Shown one piece after another: positions 1 through 6,632 of a stretch of DNA of 7,793 nt. Source of the DNA: an uncultured Limosilactobacillus sp. (GTDB taxonomy: Bacteria > Bacillota > Bacilli > Lactobacillales > Lactobacillaceae); the NCBI GenBank assembly GCA_944326735.1, contig CALVFC010000063.1, forward strand, positions 1-7,793. Direction: 5' to 3'. Within the stretch, counting starts at the first letter, position 1, and every line of letters starts with the position of its first letter. The notes under the pieces are model-generated. The model searched no databases. It was not told the origin of the DNA and saw only the letters and a list, made by a program, of their open reading frames with translations. The position numbers and the translations under genes are program-made.

Positions 1-173
1 GGCTGAGCGCGGTTAGTCAGCTCGACTGGCTGATTGTCATGGAAAAGGGAACCATTACGGAACAGGGGAAGCCGGCGGCACTCGCCAACCAGCCGGGCTG
101 GTACCGTGATACCCTGCAAGAACAGTTGCGGCGCAAGAGATTGGAGGATGACCTGAATGGACAAACAGACTAA
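1..173 (+). CDS. ABC exporter half-transporter, C-terminal fragment (MdlA/YheI/LmrC-like partner subunit)
   Basis: This is the last 56 codons of a gene that begins outside the window, in the frame starting at base 3 and ending with TAA at 171-173. The peptide opens with LSAVSQLDWLIVMEKGTI. That matches the stretch just after the H-loop of ABC exporter ATPase domains (usually HRLSxV...I.VM..G.I.E.G), followed by the usual tail pattern ending in GWYRDTLQEQ. The ending resembles the MdlA/YheI side of heterodimeric exporters. Its stop lies 17 bases inside the next gene, so the two are almost certainly translationally coupled and form one heterodimer. Walker A, signature, Walker B and the H-loop histidine all lie upstream of the window, so the catalytic state of this subunit cannot be judged here. 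Confidence 0.85.
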   Translation, partial: LSAVSQLDWLIVMEKGTITEQGKPAALANQPGWYRDTLQEQLRRKRLEDDLNGQTD

Positions 174-1920
174 GTTGACCCACCGCCGGCAGCGGGCCGT
201 TTTGCGCCGAATTTTCCGGGCGGCCCGGTCTTTCTGGTGGCAATTCACCCTTGCAATTGTCGTGGCTGTGGTCCTCAGCGTGGTCAACCTCCTCTTGCCG
301 CGGCTGATTCAGTTCTACATCGACCACTACCTGCGCCACGGGCCAGTGCTTCTGAAGTGGATCATCATGTTTGCCGGGATCTACCTGGGCCTGACGATTA
401 TCCGGGCCCTTCTGCAATTTATTCAGGCTTATAGTTTCGCAGTGGGTGCGGAACGAACCCTGGAGAGCCTGCGGGACCGCCTGATTCGCCATATTTACTT
501 CCTGGGGATGCGCTTCTTTGATGAGACTCCGGTGGGGGAGATTGTCTCTCGGGCGACCAATGACACCAAGGCCCTCTACAATTTTTGGAACCTGATCCTA
601 AACCTGGTCGTCGCCTTAACCGGCCTGGTCGCATCCTTTGTGGCCATGTACATGGTAAGCCCGCTGCTGGCTTGGCTGACCCTGGGCCTGCTGCTGGTAA
701 TCGTTCTGCTGGTGCGGTGGTACCAGAAACTCAGTGTGCCCGTCTACCAGCGGGTCCGGGCGAGCCTCAGCCGGTTGAATACGCGGATCAATGATGCCCT
801 GGGCGGGATTGAGATCATCCAGCAATTCGGCCAGCAGCACTGCCTGGCGACGGACTTTGACCAGGAGAACAACCGCTATTTCGGTTATCGCAACCACTTG
901 ATCAACTTCGACTCCTTCCTCCTGTACCCGATTGTCAGCCTGATGTTCATTCTGGCGGAGACGGCAACCCTGGGCTACTTCGGCTGGCGCAGTGAACAGA
1001 CGATGGTGGCCGCCGGGGTGGTCTACGCCTTCATCGCTTACCAGCAGAACTTCTTCAATCCGCTGACCAGCGTGATGGAGAACCTCGCAACCTTCCAGGA
1101 GGGGATTGTGGCCGGTGACCGGATCTTTACCCTGCTGGATCGGCCATCAACCCAGCCGACTCAAGGGGATGAACCCCTGCAGGTCACGGCGGGAAGGATT
1201 GAGTTCCGGCACGTGACCTTTGGCTATGACCCGCAGAAGCCGGTCTTGAAGGACATCTCCTTTACGGTTGAGCCGGGGCAGCTGGTCGCCCTGGTTGGGC
1301 ACACCGGGAGCGGGAAGAGTTCGATCATCAACCTGCTGATGCGCTTTTATGAATTTCAGGCGGGGCAAATCCTGATTGACGGTAAAGACATCCGCCGCTA
1401 CCTGTTGCGGGAACTGCGGCACCGCCTGGGCTTAGTGGTCCAGGAGCCCATTATCTTCTACGGGACGGTGGCCCACAACATCGGGATGTTTACCGACGAA
1501 CAGGACCTGACAAACATCCGCCAAGCCGCCAAGCTGGTCAACGCCGACAGTTTTATCGAACAGCTCCCCTGCAAGTACGACACTCTGCTGACCGAGGGCG
1601 GGAGCAACCTCTCGACCGGTCAACGCCAGCTGATTGCCTTTGCCCGGGTGATGGCCCGCCATCCACGGGTCATGATCTTGGACGAGGCCACGGCTAGCAT
1701 CGATTCGCACACAGAGAAGATGATCACGGCCAGTATCAATAAGATGAGCAGGGAGCAGACGACCATTGCCATTGCCCACCGGCTTTCAACCATCCGGGAT
1801 GCCGACCAGATTCTAGTCCTGCGCGACGGCCGAATCGTTGAACGGGGCCGGCACGACGAGCTGATGGCCCAGAATGGCTACTACGCGAAGATGGTCCGCC
1901 TGCAGGAAGCAGAAAAATAG
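157..1920 (+). CDS. Heterodimeric ABC exporter subunit, permease fused to ATPase (MdlB/YheH/LmrD-like)
   Basis: A complete 587-aa half-transporter with a membrane domain (about residues 28-310, six expected helices) followed by a nucleotide-binding domain (about 345-585). Visible motifs are Walker A GHTGSGKSS (381-389), Q-loop Gln429, signature LSTGQ (485-489), Walker B ending in Asp509-Glu510, and H-loop His541. The catalytic Glu and His are intact, but the signature deviates from LSGGQ. This is the pattern of the MdlB/YheH/LmrD/TM288 class, where this subunit supplies the ATPase-competent Walker motifs and its partner supplies a canonical signature. Sequence style (RVRASLSRLN, VVYAFIAYQ, GHTGSGKS) resembles E. 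coli MdlB as I remember it. The ATG at 157 is supported by GGAGG at 143-147, inside the preceding gene, which it overlaps by 17 bases. A drug or lipid-like substrate is inferred from the family; nothing here identifies it. Codons are markedly G/C-ending compared with later genes. Confidence 0.93.
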   Translation: MDKQTKLTHRRQRAVLRRIFRAARSFWWQFTLAIVVAVVLSVVNLLLPRLIQFYIDHYLRHGPVLLKWIIMFAGIYLGLTIIRALLQFIQAYSFAVGAERTLESLRDRLIRHIYFLGMRFFDETPVGEIVSRATNDTKALYNFWNLILNLVVALTGLVASFVAMYMVSPLLAWLTLGLLLVIVLLVRWYQKLSVPVYQRVRASLSRLNTRINDALGGIEIIQQFGQQHCLATDFDQENNRYFGYRNHLINFDSFLLYPIVSLMFILAETATLGYFGWRSEQTMVAAGVVYAFIAYQQNFFNPLTSVMENLATFQEGIVAGDRIFTLLDRPSTQPTQGDEPLQVTAGRIEFRHVTFGYDPQKPVLKDISFTVEPGQLVALVGHTGSGKSSIINLLMRFYEFQAGQILIDGKDIRRYLLRELRHRLGLVVQEPIIFYGTVAHNIGMFTDEQDLTNIRQAAKLVNADSFIEQLPCKYDTLLTEGGSNLSTGQRQLIAFARVMARHPRVMILDEATASIDSHTEKMITASINKMSREQTTIAIAHRLSTIRDADQILVLRDGRIVERGRHDELMAQNGYYAKMVRLQEAEK

Positions 1921-1929
1921 AAAAATCCC

Positions 1930-1959
1930 TTTACAGAAGTGGGCAGGGCATGTTAAACT
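1930..1959 (+). promoter_or_regulatory. Promoter of the rplJ-rplL operon
   Basis: A -35 box TTTACA (1930-1935) is followed, 18 bases later, by -10 box TAAACT (1954-1959). A TG at 1951-1952 one base ahead of the -10 makes it an extended -10 promoter. It begins only ten bases after the ABC exporter stop codon, and transcription should start near 1966, ahead of the L10 leader. The assignment rests on motif match and position only. Confidence 0.65.
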
Positions 1960-1965
1960 AACAAA

Positions 1966-2076
1966 GTTGATTAAATATGACTCTGCCTAAGACTCAGGTG
2001 GCGTAAGCCTTAATTCGTACCTGCCGAGGAAGAAATGTAAATTCCTTCTCTATGTCTGCGGTCATAGGGATTTTTT
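1966..2076 (+). ncRNA. Ribosomal protein L10 leader (autoregulatory 5' UTR)
   Basis: The untranslated region between the promoter and rplJ has the structure and sequence style of the Firmicutes L10 leader (Rfam family L10_leader). CTCAGGT (1993-1999) pairs with ACCT-GCC-GAG (2019-2028), leaving a 3-base GCC bulge as expected for a kink-turn. Inside it sits a small hairpin GGC-GTAA-GCC (2000-2009) with a GNRA-type loop. A terminator-like hairpin follows at 2047-2076. In the known system the L10(L12)4 complex binds the leader when ribosomal RNA is limiting and reduces expression of its own operon. The pairing is drawn by eye; the exact 5' end is inferred from the promoter. Confidence 0.8.
2047..2076 (+). 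terminator. Attenuator terminator in the L10 leader
   Basis: TTCTCTATG pairs with CATAGGGA: an 8-bp stem (2047-2054 with 2063-2070, one T-G wobble), an 8-base loop, and six T residues at 2071-2076. It lies about 40 bases before the rplJ start, so it can only be an attenuator, regulated by leader folding. It may also stop read-through from the ABC exporter genes, which have no terminator of their own. Alternative pairing of TCC at 2043-2045 with GGA is possible. Confidence 0.7.
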
Positions 2077-2116
2077 ATTAAATCCGATCAAAATACATTG
2101 CAGGAGGTGAAAATTC

Positions 2117-2617
2117 ATGAGTGAAGCAGCTATTGCTAAGAAGGCTGAAATCGTTAAGGACACTCAGGCTCTGCTTAACGACGCACAATCAGCTATCGTT
2201 GTTGACTACCGTGGTTTGACGGTTGCCGAAGTTACTGACTTGCGTAAGCAACTCCGTGACGCCGGTGTTAAGATGTCAGTTATCAAGAACAAGATTCTTG
2301 ACCGGGCCGTTGAAGGCACTGACTACGAAGACCTCAAGAGCACTTTTGTTGGTCCTACTGCTGTGGCTTTCTCAAACGAAGACCCAATCGCACCAGCAAA
2401 GATCTTGAAGAAGTTCGCCGATGACCACGACGCTCTTGAAATCAAGGGTGGCTTCATCGAAAAGAGTGTTAAGACTCTCGACGAAATCAACGAATACGCT
2501 TCTATGCCAAGTCGCGAAGAACTGTTGTCAATGCTTGCATCTGCACTGCAAGACCCAATGCGGAAGATTGCCCGTGCAGTCAAGGCCGTTGCCGACAAGG
2601 AAGACGAAGCCGCATAA
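2117..2617 (+). CDS. rplJ: 50S ribosomal protein L10
   Basis: The 166-aa product has the normal length for L10 and its characteristic sequence: an N-terminal rRNA-binding domain (about 1-130, including [10 protein letters not shown] at about 27-36, and [11 protein letters not shown]) and a C-terminal helix ([28 protein letters not shown]) that carries L7/L12 dimers. It forms the base of the ribosomal stalk, which recruits translation GTPases. The ATG at 2117 follows a strong AGGAGGTG at 2102-2109. Codon use is highly biased, as expected for a very highly expressed gene. It is first in a two-gene operon with rplL and is regulated by the leader upstream. The usual upstream neighbours rplK-rplA are not adjacent; an ABC exporter lies there instead. 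Confidence 0.98.
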   Translation: MSEAAIAKKAEIVKDTQALLNDAQSAIVVDYRGLTVAEVTDLRKQLRDAGVKMSVIKNKILDRAVEGTDYEDLKSTFVGPTAVAFSNEDPIAPAKILKKFADDHDALEIKGGFIEKSVKTLDEINEYASMPSREELLSMLASALQDPMRKIARAVKAVADKEDEAA

Positions 2618-2679
2618 TTGCCGTATTAAGATTAAATATCAAATTAAAATCAATTACCTAAATATTGGAGGAAATAAAC

Positions 2680-3045
2680 ATGGCTTTTGATAAGGATGCT
2701 ATCATTGCTTCATTAAAGGAAGCATCAATTTCTGACCTTAACGACCTCGTTAAGGCTATCGAAGACGAATTCGACGTTTCTGCAGCTGCTCCAGTTGCTG
2801 TTGCCGGTGCTGCCGGTGGCGACGCTGCTGCTAAGGACAGCTTCACTGTTGAATTGACTGAACCAGGTGCTGCCAAGGTTAAGGTTATCAAGGCTGTTAA
2901 GGACATCACTGGTGTCGGCCTGAAGGATGCTAAGGACCTTGTTGACAACGCTCCTTCAGCTATCAAGGAAGACGTTAAGGAAGACGAAGCTAACGACATC
3001 AAGGAAAAGCTTGAAGCCGCTGGTGCTACTGTTACCCTTAAGTAG
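2680..3045 (+). CDS. rplL: 50S ribosomal protein L7/L12
   Basis: The 121-aa product is typical of L7/L12: an N-terminal dimerisation region (about 1-33, [24 protein letters not shown]), a flexible Ala/Gly/Val hinge (about 34-52), and the compact C-terminal domain that contacts elongation factors (from about 53, [31 protein letters not shown]). It binds as dimers to the L10 C-terminal helix. I chose the ATG at 2680, giving MAFDKD, because GGAGG at 2667-2671 lies eight bases ahead; an in-frame TTG at 2665 would overlap that site and add five unusual residues. It starts 62 bases after rplJ without a promoter or terminator between them, so it is co-transcribed. The stop is followed by a strong terminator. 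Confidence 0.98.
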   Translation: MAFDKDAIIASLKEASISDLNDLVKAIEDEFDVSAAAPVAVAGAAGGDAAAKDSFTVELTEPGAAKVKVIKAVKDITGVGLKDAKDLVDNAPSAIKEDVKEDEANDIKEKLEAAGATVTLK

Positions 3046-3059
3046 TCATAAATTACACC

Positions 3060-3091
3060 AAAATGGTCACCTTTCGAGGTGGCCATTTTTT
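3060..3091 (+). terminator. Rho-independent terminator after rplL
   Basis: A 12-bp stem (3060-3071 AAAATGGTCACC with 3078-3089 GGTGGCCATTTT, one T-G wobble) encloses the loop TTTCGA and runs into six T residues at 3086-3091. It begins 15 bases after the rplL stop and closes the ribosomal operon. Confidence 0.93.
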
Positions 3092-3109
3092 GGTTTGAAA
3101 ATAAGTTGG

Positions 3110-3138
3110 TTGGCGATTTCAGTGAAAACGGCTACAAT
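3110..3138 (+). promoter_or_regulatory. Promoter of pepD(-pepI)
   Basis: A -35 box TTGGCG (3110-3115) and a -10 box TACAAT (3133-3138) are separated by exactly 17 bases, immediately after the rplL terminator and about 47 bases before the pepD start. No operator-like repeat is obvious around it. Confidence 0.7.
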
Positions 3139-3185
3139 GAAAATAGACATATTATCATTGGATGCTTAAAAAGGAGATAATCTGA

Positions 3186-4583
3186 ATGGCTTGTACAACA
3201 ATCTTAGCTGGTAAAAAGGCAACTGCTGATGGATCAACAATTGTCGCCCGGAATGAAGATTTCGGTCACGCCTTCAATCCTAAGCGGTTTATTGTCGTGA
3301 CCCCTGATAAACAACCACGTCATTACCAATCAGTCACGTCAAAAATTAAAATTGATTTGCCCGACAACCCACTTCGTTATACGGCGGTGCCAGAAACGGT
3401 TCCAATGCAGAAGAAGATGGGAATCTGGGGCGAAGCCGGCATTAACGCGGCCAATACCACGATGTCCGCCACGGAGACGAGTACCACGAATTCGCGTATT
3501 TTAGGAATTGACCCCTTAGTCAAGAAGGGGATCGGTGAAGAAGACTTCGTGACGATCATTTTGCCATATATCCATTCTGCTCGGGAAGGGGTTCAACTGT
3601 TAGGTTCCTACCTTGAAAAGTATGGTACCTATGAATCTAATGGTGTCGCATTCTCTGACAAGGATGAAGTTTGGTACATGGAAACGATTGGTGGTCACCA
3701 TTGGGCAGCTAAGCGAGTTCCCGACGATTGTTACGTTGCTGCGCCAAACTGGTTTAGTATTACTGACTTCGATTTCAAGTCTGATGACACGATGGCTTCT
3801 GCCGATCTAGAAGACATGATTAACCAACACCACCTGAATATTGATCATAGTCAGCACTATAACTTCCGGCATATTTTTGGTAGCCACCAGGATTCTGACT
3901 ACCGGTATAACGTGCCACGAGAATGGTACATTCAAAAGCTGTTCAATCCGCGTGACGTTGAAGCACCGGATAACCCGAACTTACCATTTGCCCGGCAACC
4001 GGAACAACAATTAACGATTGAAGATATTAAGTATGCACTGAGTTCGCGGTATCAACGGACACCATATGATCCGTATGATCAGCGAGGGAGCGAAGCAGAC
4101 CGGCACGCCTTTCGGCCAATTGGGCTCCAACGGAATTCTGAAGTTCATATTCTTCAAGTACGGAATGATGTTCCAGAATCTGTGGCCGGAATTTGCTGGT
4201 TGGCATTTGGACCGAACGCCTTTAATGCAGTGGTCCCATTCTACACGAACGTTGAGGATACCCCAGCGTTGTACCGGGATACGAAGGAACACTTCAATAT
4301 CAATAATATGTACTGGGTCACCCACTTGCTAGCAACGATCATTGATGACCACCCAAACCGTTACCAAGCCAGTTTGGAAGACATGCAACAAAAGACGGTT
4401 GCGGCTGGTCGCCACGTCCTGCTAACGACTGATCCTGAAGTTGGTCAACTAAAGGGTGATCAACTTCATAAGAAATTACAAGAAGCTAACGAAACTACTG
4501 CTCAGCAGGCCCACAAATTGGCAATGAAGTGCCTAGGTGAACTTGTTGAAACTGGTTCCCTGCAAATTCGTTTGAACTTCTAA
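3186..4583 (+). CDS. pepD: C69-family dipeptidase
   Basis: The 465-aa product matches the lactic acid bacterial PepD family (peptidase family C69, Ntn-hydrolase fold). The N-terminus MACTTILAGKKATADGSTIVARNED contains the family's nucleophilic Cys (Cys3), the DGST segment (15-18) and the RNED segment (22-25). It hydrolyses dipeptides in the cytoplasm with broad specificity in known relatives; no signal peptide is visible. The ATG at 3186 follows AAGGAG at 3171-3176, and the start is fixed by the need for Cys near the N-terminus. A free N-terminal Cys would require removal of both Met and Ala, or a slightly different maturation route; I cannot decide this from sequence. Length is normal for the family. 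It is followed 69 bases later by pepI. Confidence 0.95.
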   Translation: MACTTILAGKKATADGSTIVARNEDFGHAFNPKRFIVVTPDKQPRHYQSVTSKIKIDLPDNPLRYTAVPETVPMQKKMGIWGEAGINAANTTMSATETSTTNSRILGIDPLVKKGIGEEDFVTIILPYIHSAREGVQLLGSYLEKYGTYESNGVAFSDKDEVWYMETIGGHHWAAKRVPDDCYVAAPNWFSITDFDFKSDDTMASADLEDMINQHHLNIDHSQHYNFRHIFGSHQDSDYRYNVPREWYIQKLFNPRDVEAPDNPNLPFARQPEQQLTIEDIKYALSSRYQRTPYDPYDQRGSEADRHAFRPIGLQRNSEVHILQVRNDVPESVAGICWLAFGPNAFNAVVPFYTNVEDTPALYRDTKEHFNINNMYWVTHLLATIIDDHPNRYQASLEDMQQKTVAAGRHVLLTTDPEVGQLKGDQLHKKLQEANETTAQQAHKLAMKCLGELVETGSLQIRLNF

Positions 4584-4652
4584 TAAAATGATGATGGGCT
4601 TTCCAGAGGTTATTCTGGTGGGTCCATTGCGAGGTTTAAAGGAGGCATTTCG

Positions 4653-5540
4653 ATGGTCATGGTCAAAGAAGGGTACCTGCCGTTTGGTAAATGGCGGACT
4701 TATTATCGGATTGTGGGTCAACCCAGCGACGCTGCACCACTCGTGTTATTGCATGGTGGGCCCGGATCGAGTCACAACTACTTTGAAGTACTGGACGAAT
4801 TAGCACTACAGAGTCACCGCCAACTCATAATGTACGATCAGTTAGGGTGTGGGAAATCATCGCTCCCTGACCAGCAGCCAGAGCTTTATAATGCTCAGAC
4901 ATGGGTACAGGAACTGACCAATTTACGTGAACAACTCCACCTTGATCGGATTCACTTGCTAGGCCAGTCCTGGGGCGGAATGCTCGCAATCATCTACCTG
5001 TGTGATTATCATCCTGCGGGGATTCAGTCAGTGATCTTATCGAGTACGCTTTCTTCCGCGAGCCTGTGGTCTAGTGAACTGCACCGCCTAATTACATTTT
5101 TACCACCAGAGGAACAGCAGGCCATTCAAGATGCGGAAACGAGTAATGACTTCAGTAGCCCAGCTTATCAATCAGCCAATCGTCACTTTATGGAATTACA
5201 CGCTGCCAAAGTAACTGCCAATTCTCCAGAACCATTACGGCGGCCAGTGCGCGGTGGTGACAAAGCCTACTTAACTGCCTGGGGACCCAACGAATATTGT
5301 CCTAATGGCAACTTGCGGGACTATGAGTATACTGACCAGCTAGCTCACTTAACGACGCCAGCCTTGATCATCGATGGCACTAATGACCTATGTACGCCCC
5401 TAGTTGCTAAAACGATGGCTGACCGCCTCCCCAATGCTGAATGGCATCTTTTCCAAGGAGCCCGGCACATGGTATTTGCAGAGCAGACGGCAAAGTACGA
5501 GCGATTAGTAACAAATTGGTTAAATCAGCACGATGATTGA
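4653..5540 (+). CDS. pepI: Proline iminopeptidase (S33 family, alpha/beta hydrolase)
   Basis: The 295-aa protein closely resembles PepI of lactobacilli as I know it, including the stretches LLHGGPGSSHNYFEVLDELA, MYDQLGCGKSS and LLGQSWGGMLAIIYLCDY. It releases N-terminal proline from peptides in the cytoplasm. Visible functional residues are the oxyanion motif HGGPG (34-38), nucleophile Ser106 in GQSWGG, Asp245 in NDLCTP, and His272 in ARHMVF. The insert between the nucleophile and the Asp forms the helical cap. The ATG at 4653 is preferred over the ATG two codons later because AAGGAGG at 4639-4645 lies seven bases upstream. No terminator or clear promoter separates it from pepD, so the two peptidases are probably one transcript finishing the degradation of small peptides to amino acids. 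Confidence 0.97.
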   Translation: MVMVKEGYLPFGKWRTYYRIVGQPSDAAPLVLLHGGPGSSHNYFEVLDELALQSHRQLIMYDQLGCGKSSLPDQQPELYNAQTWVQELTNLREQLHLDRIHLLGQSWGGMLAIIYLCDYHPAGIQSVILSSTLSSASLWSSELHRLITFLPPEEQQAIQDAETSNDFSSPAYQSANRHFMELHAAKVTANSPEPLRRPVRGGDKAYLTAWGPNEYCPNGNLRDYEYTDQLAHLTTPALIIDGTNDLCTPLVAKTMADRLPNAEWHLFQGARHMVFAEQTAKYERLVTNWLNQHDD

Positions 5541-5549
5541 AAAGGTTTG

Positions 5550-5578
5550 TTGAAGGTCATTTCACATAGCGTTAAACT
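5550..5578 (+). promoter_or_regulatory. Promoter of the LysM protein operon
   Basis: A -35 box TTGAAG (5550-5555) and a -10 box TAAACT (5573-5578) are separated by 17 bases, between pepI and the LysM gene. The -10 sits in the same GTTAAACT octamer as the rplJ promoter. Start of transcription would be near 5585, leaving a 5' UTR of about 35 bases. Confidence 0.6.
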
Positions 5579-5600
5579 TAATAAGCGTAAGACATGTGAA
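5561..5600. repeat. Inverted repeat across the LysM promoter
   Basis: TTCACAT (5561-5567) and its exact complement ATGTGAA (5594-5600) enclose 26 bases that contain the -10 box and expected transcription start. The interior also holds a short direct repeat, AGCGT at 5568-5572 and at 5584-5588. It could be a regulator binding site or, as RNA from upstream transcription, a weak hairpin followed by TTATTTT. Arms of seven bases are short, so chance is possible. Confidence 0.4.
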
Positions 5601-5619
5601 TTATTTTGGGAGGATAATT

Positions 5620-6615
5620 ATGAAGCTTAACAATAAGAAGCGGTTAATGGCAGTAATGATGACTGCGGTGCTGGCAAGCCCAGTTGTCGCAAGTACTTTT
5701 GCCTTAGCTGATAATGCGACCGGTTCCCCTGAGGAACAGGCAGATATTACTAACTGGATTGCCAATACCCCACAACAAATTTCTAACAACATGGCAATGC
5801 AGCACATTGACACTAATAACCTGAACGGCACCCGTTATGTTATTCAATGGGGCGACACTTTATCAGGGATTTCTGCTGCTACTGGTATTTCCGTGGCCAA
5901 GCTATGCTATGACAACAACATTCAAAATGCCAACCTGATTTACACTGGCGATGTGTTAATTCTGAACCGGAACGGGTCTGTTCCCGCTGGATATGATCCT
6001 AATGTTAACCCGAATGTGGTTGCTCAGACTAAGGTTACGATTAATAATGGACCAACCAACGTAAATATTGTCGTCAAGCCTCAGACGGTTACGAAGAATG
6101 ATGACCATTCTACTAATATTTACTCGGCTAATAATAACAACAATAATTCAGCCAATGGTTCTAGTGAATCATCATCAAGCACTTCGACTAACGACAGCTC
6201 AACGAAGTCTACGAAGAGTCATAAGCACCATAAGCTTTCCGCAAGCCAAATTGTTGATGACTTGTCTGATGCTGCTGGAGATGACAGCAAGTTGTCATTT
6301 GAAAAGTACGATGCCGACGACAACAGTGACGCCAAGGAAATTGACGATGATGCTGAAGCAACCATCACCAAGGATATCAAGAATAAGGACTACGATCAGG
6401 CCGTTAAGGATATTCAAGACCAATTAGATGATGATGACCAAGATGCCACCGTATACGTAGAATACTCAGATGGCGAAGTTCACATCTACATTGAACAAAG
6501 TGATAATGACGACAGTAGTGACAGCAGTAGTTCGTCGAATAACAGTGACAGCAATAGTCAATCCACTGATTCCAATAACGACGAAAGTACTGATACCAGC
6601 GACGACGATGATTAA
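5620..6615 (+). CDS. Secreted LysM-domain protein with acidic Ser/Asp/Asn-rich C-terminal half
   Basis: The 331-aa protein starts with a signal peptide (KKRLMAVMMTAVLAS..., predicted cleavage after ALA at residue 30). A single LysM domain covers about 73-115 (YVIQWGDTLSGISAATGIS ... LIYTGDVLIL); LysM binds GlcNAc-containing glycans such as peptidoglycan, so the protein is probably held non-covalently on the cell wall. Then come a linker (116-168), an Asn/Ser/Thr low-complexity stretch (169-200), a His/Lys patch SHKHHK (200-205), a compact-looking acidic segment (206-294) that I do not recognise, and a Ser/Asp/Asn tail (295-331) ending in four Asp. No LPXTG motif, catalytic domain or second LysM is visible. 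The ATG at 5620 follows GGGAGG at 5608-5613; an in-frame GTG at 5596 lacks a ribosome site. Function unknown; a wall-associated structural or cation-binding role is only a guess. Confidence 0.9.
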   Translation: MKLNNKKRLMAVMMTAVLASPVVASTFALADNATGSPEEQADITNWIANTPQQISNNMAMQHIDTNNLNGTRYVIQWGDTLSGISAATGISVAKLCYDNNIQNANLIYTGDVLILNRNGSVPAGYDPNVNPNVVAQTKVTINNGPTNVNIVVKPQTVTKNDDHSTNIYSANNNNNNSANGSSESSSSTSTNDSSTKSTKSHKHHKLSASQIVDDLSDAAGDDSKLSFEKYDADDNSDAKEIDDDAEATITKDIKNKDYDQAVKDIQDQLDDDDQDATVYVEYSDGEVHIYIEQSDNDDSSDSSSSSNNSDSNSQSTDSNNDESTDTSDDDD

Positions 6616-6632
6616 TGAGGTGGAAATAACTT

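Noticed and set aside
55..492. 145-codon minus-strand open frame over the ABC exporter start
   Set aside because: It is antisense to two clear overlapping ABC genes, has no ribosome site, and its Pro/His/Gln-rich product is typical of a GC-rich shadow frame.
2658..3086. 142-codon minus-strand open frame over rplL
   Set aside because: It is the Ser/Ala-rich mirror of strongly codon-biased rplL and runs through the rplL terminator; no ribosome binding site.
4603..4618. Hairpin CCAGA/TCTGG between pepD and pepI as a terminator
   Set aside because: The stem is only 5 bp and no T run follows, so termination is unlikely.
6121..6190. Short repeats in the Asn/Ser region as a CRISPR or tandem array
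   Set aside because: They are codon repeats of Asn, Ser and Thr without constant repeat units or spacers.
6068..6427. 119-codon plus-strand frame inside the LysM gene
   Set aside because: It is an out-of-frame reading of the low-complexity region without a ribosome site or protein-like composition.
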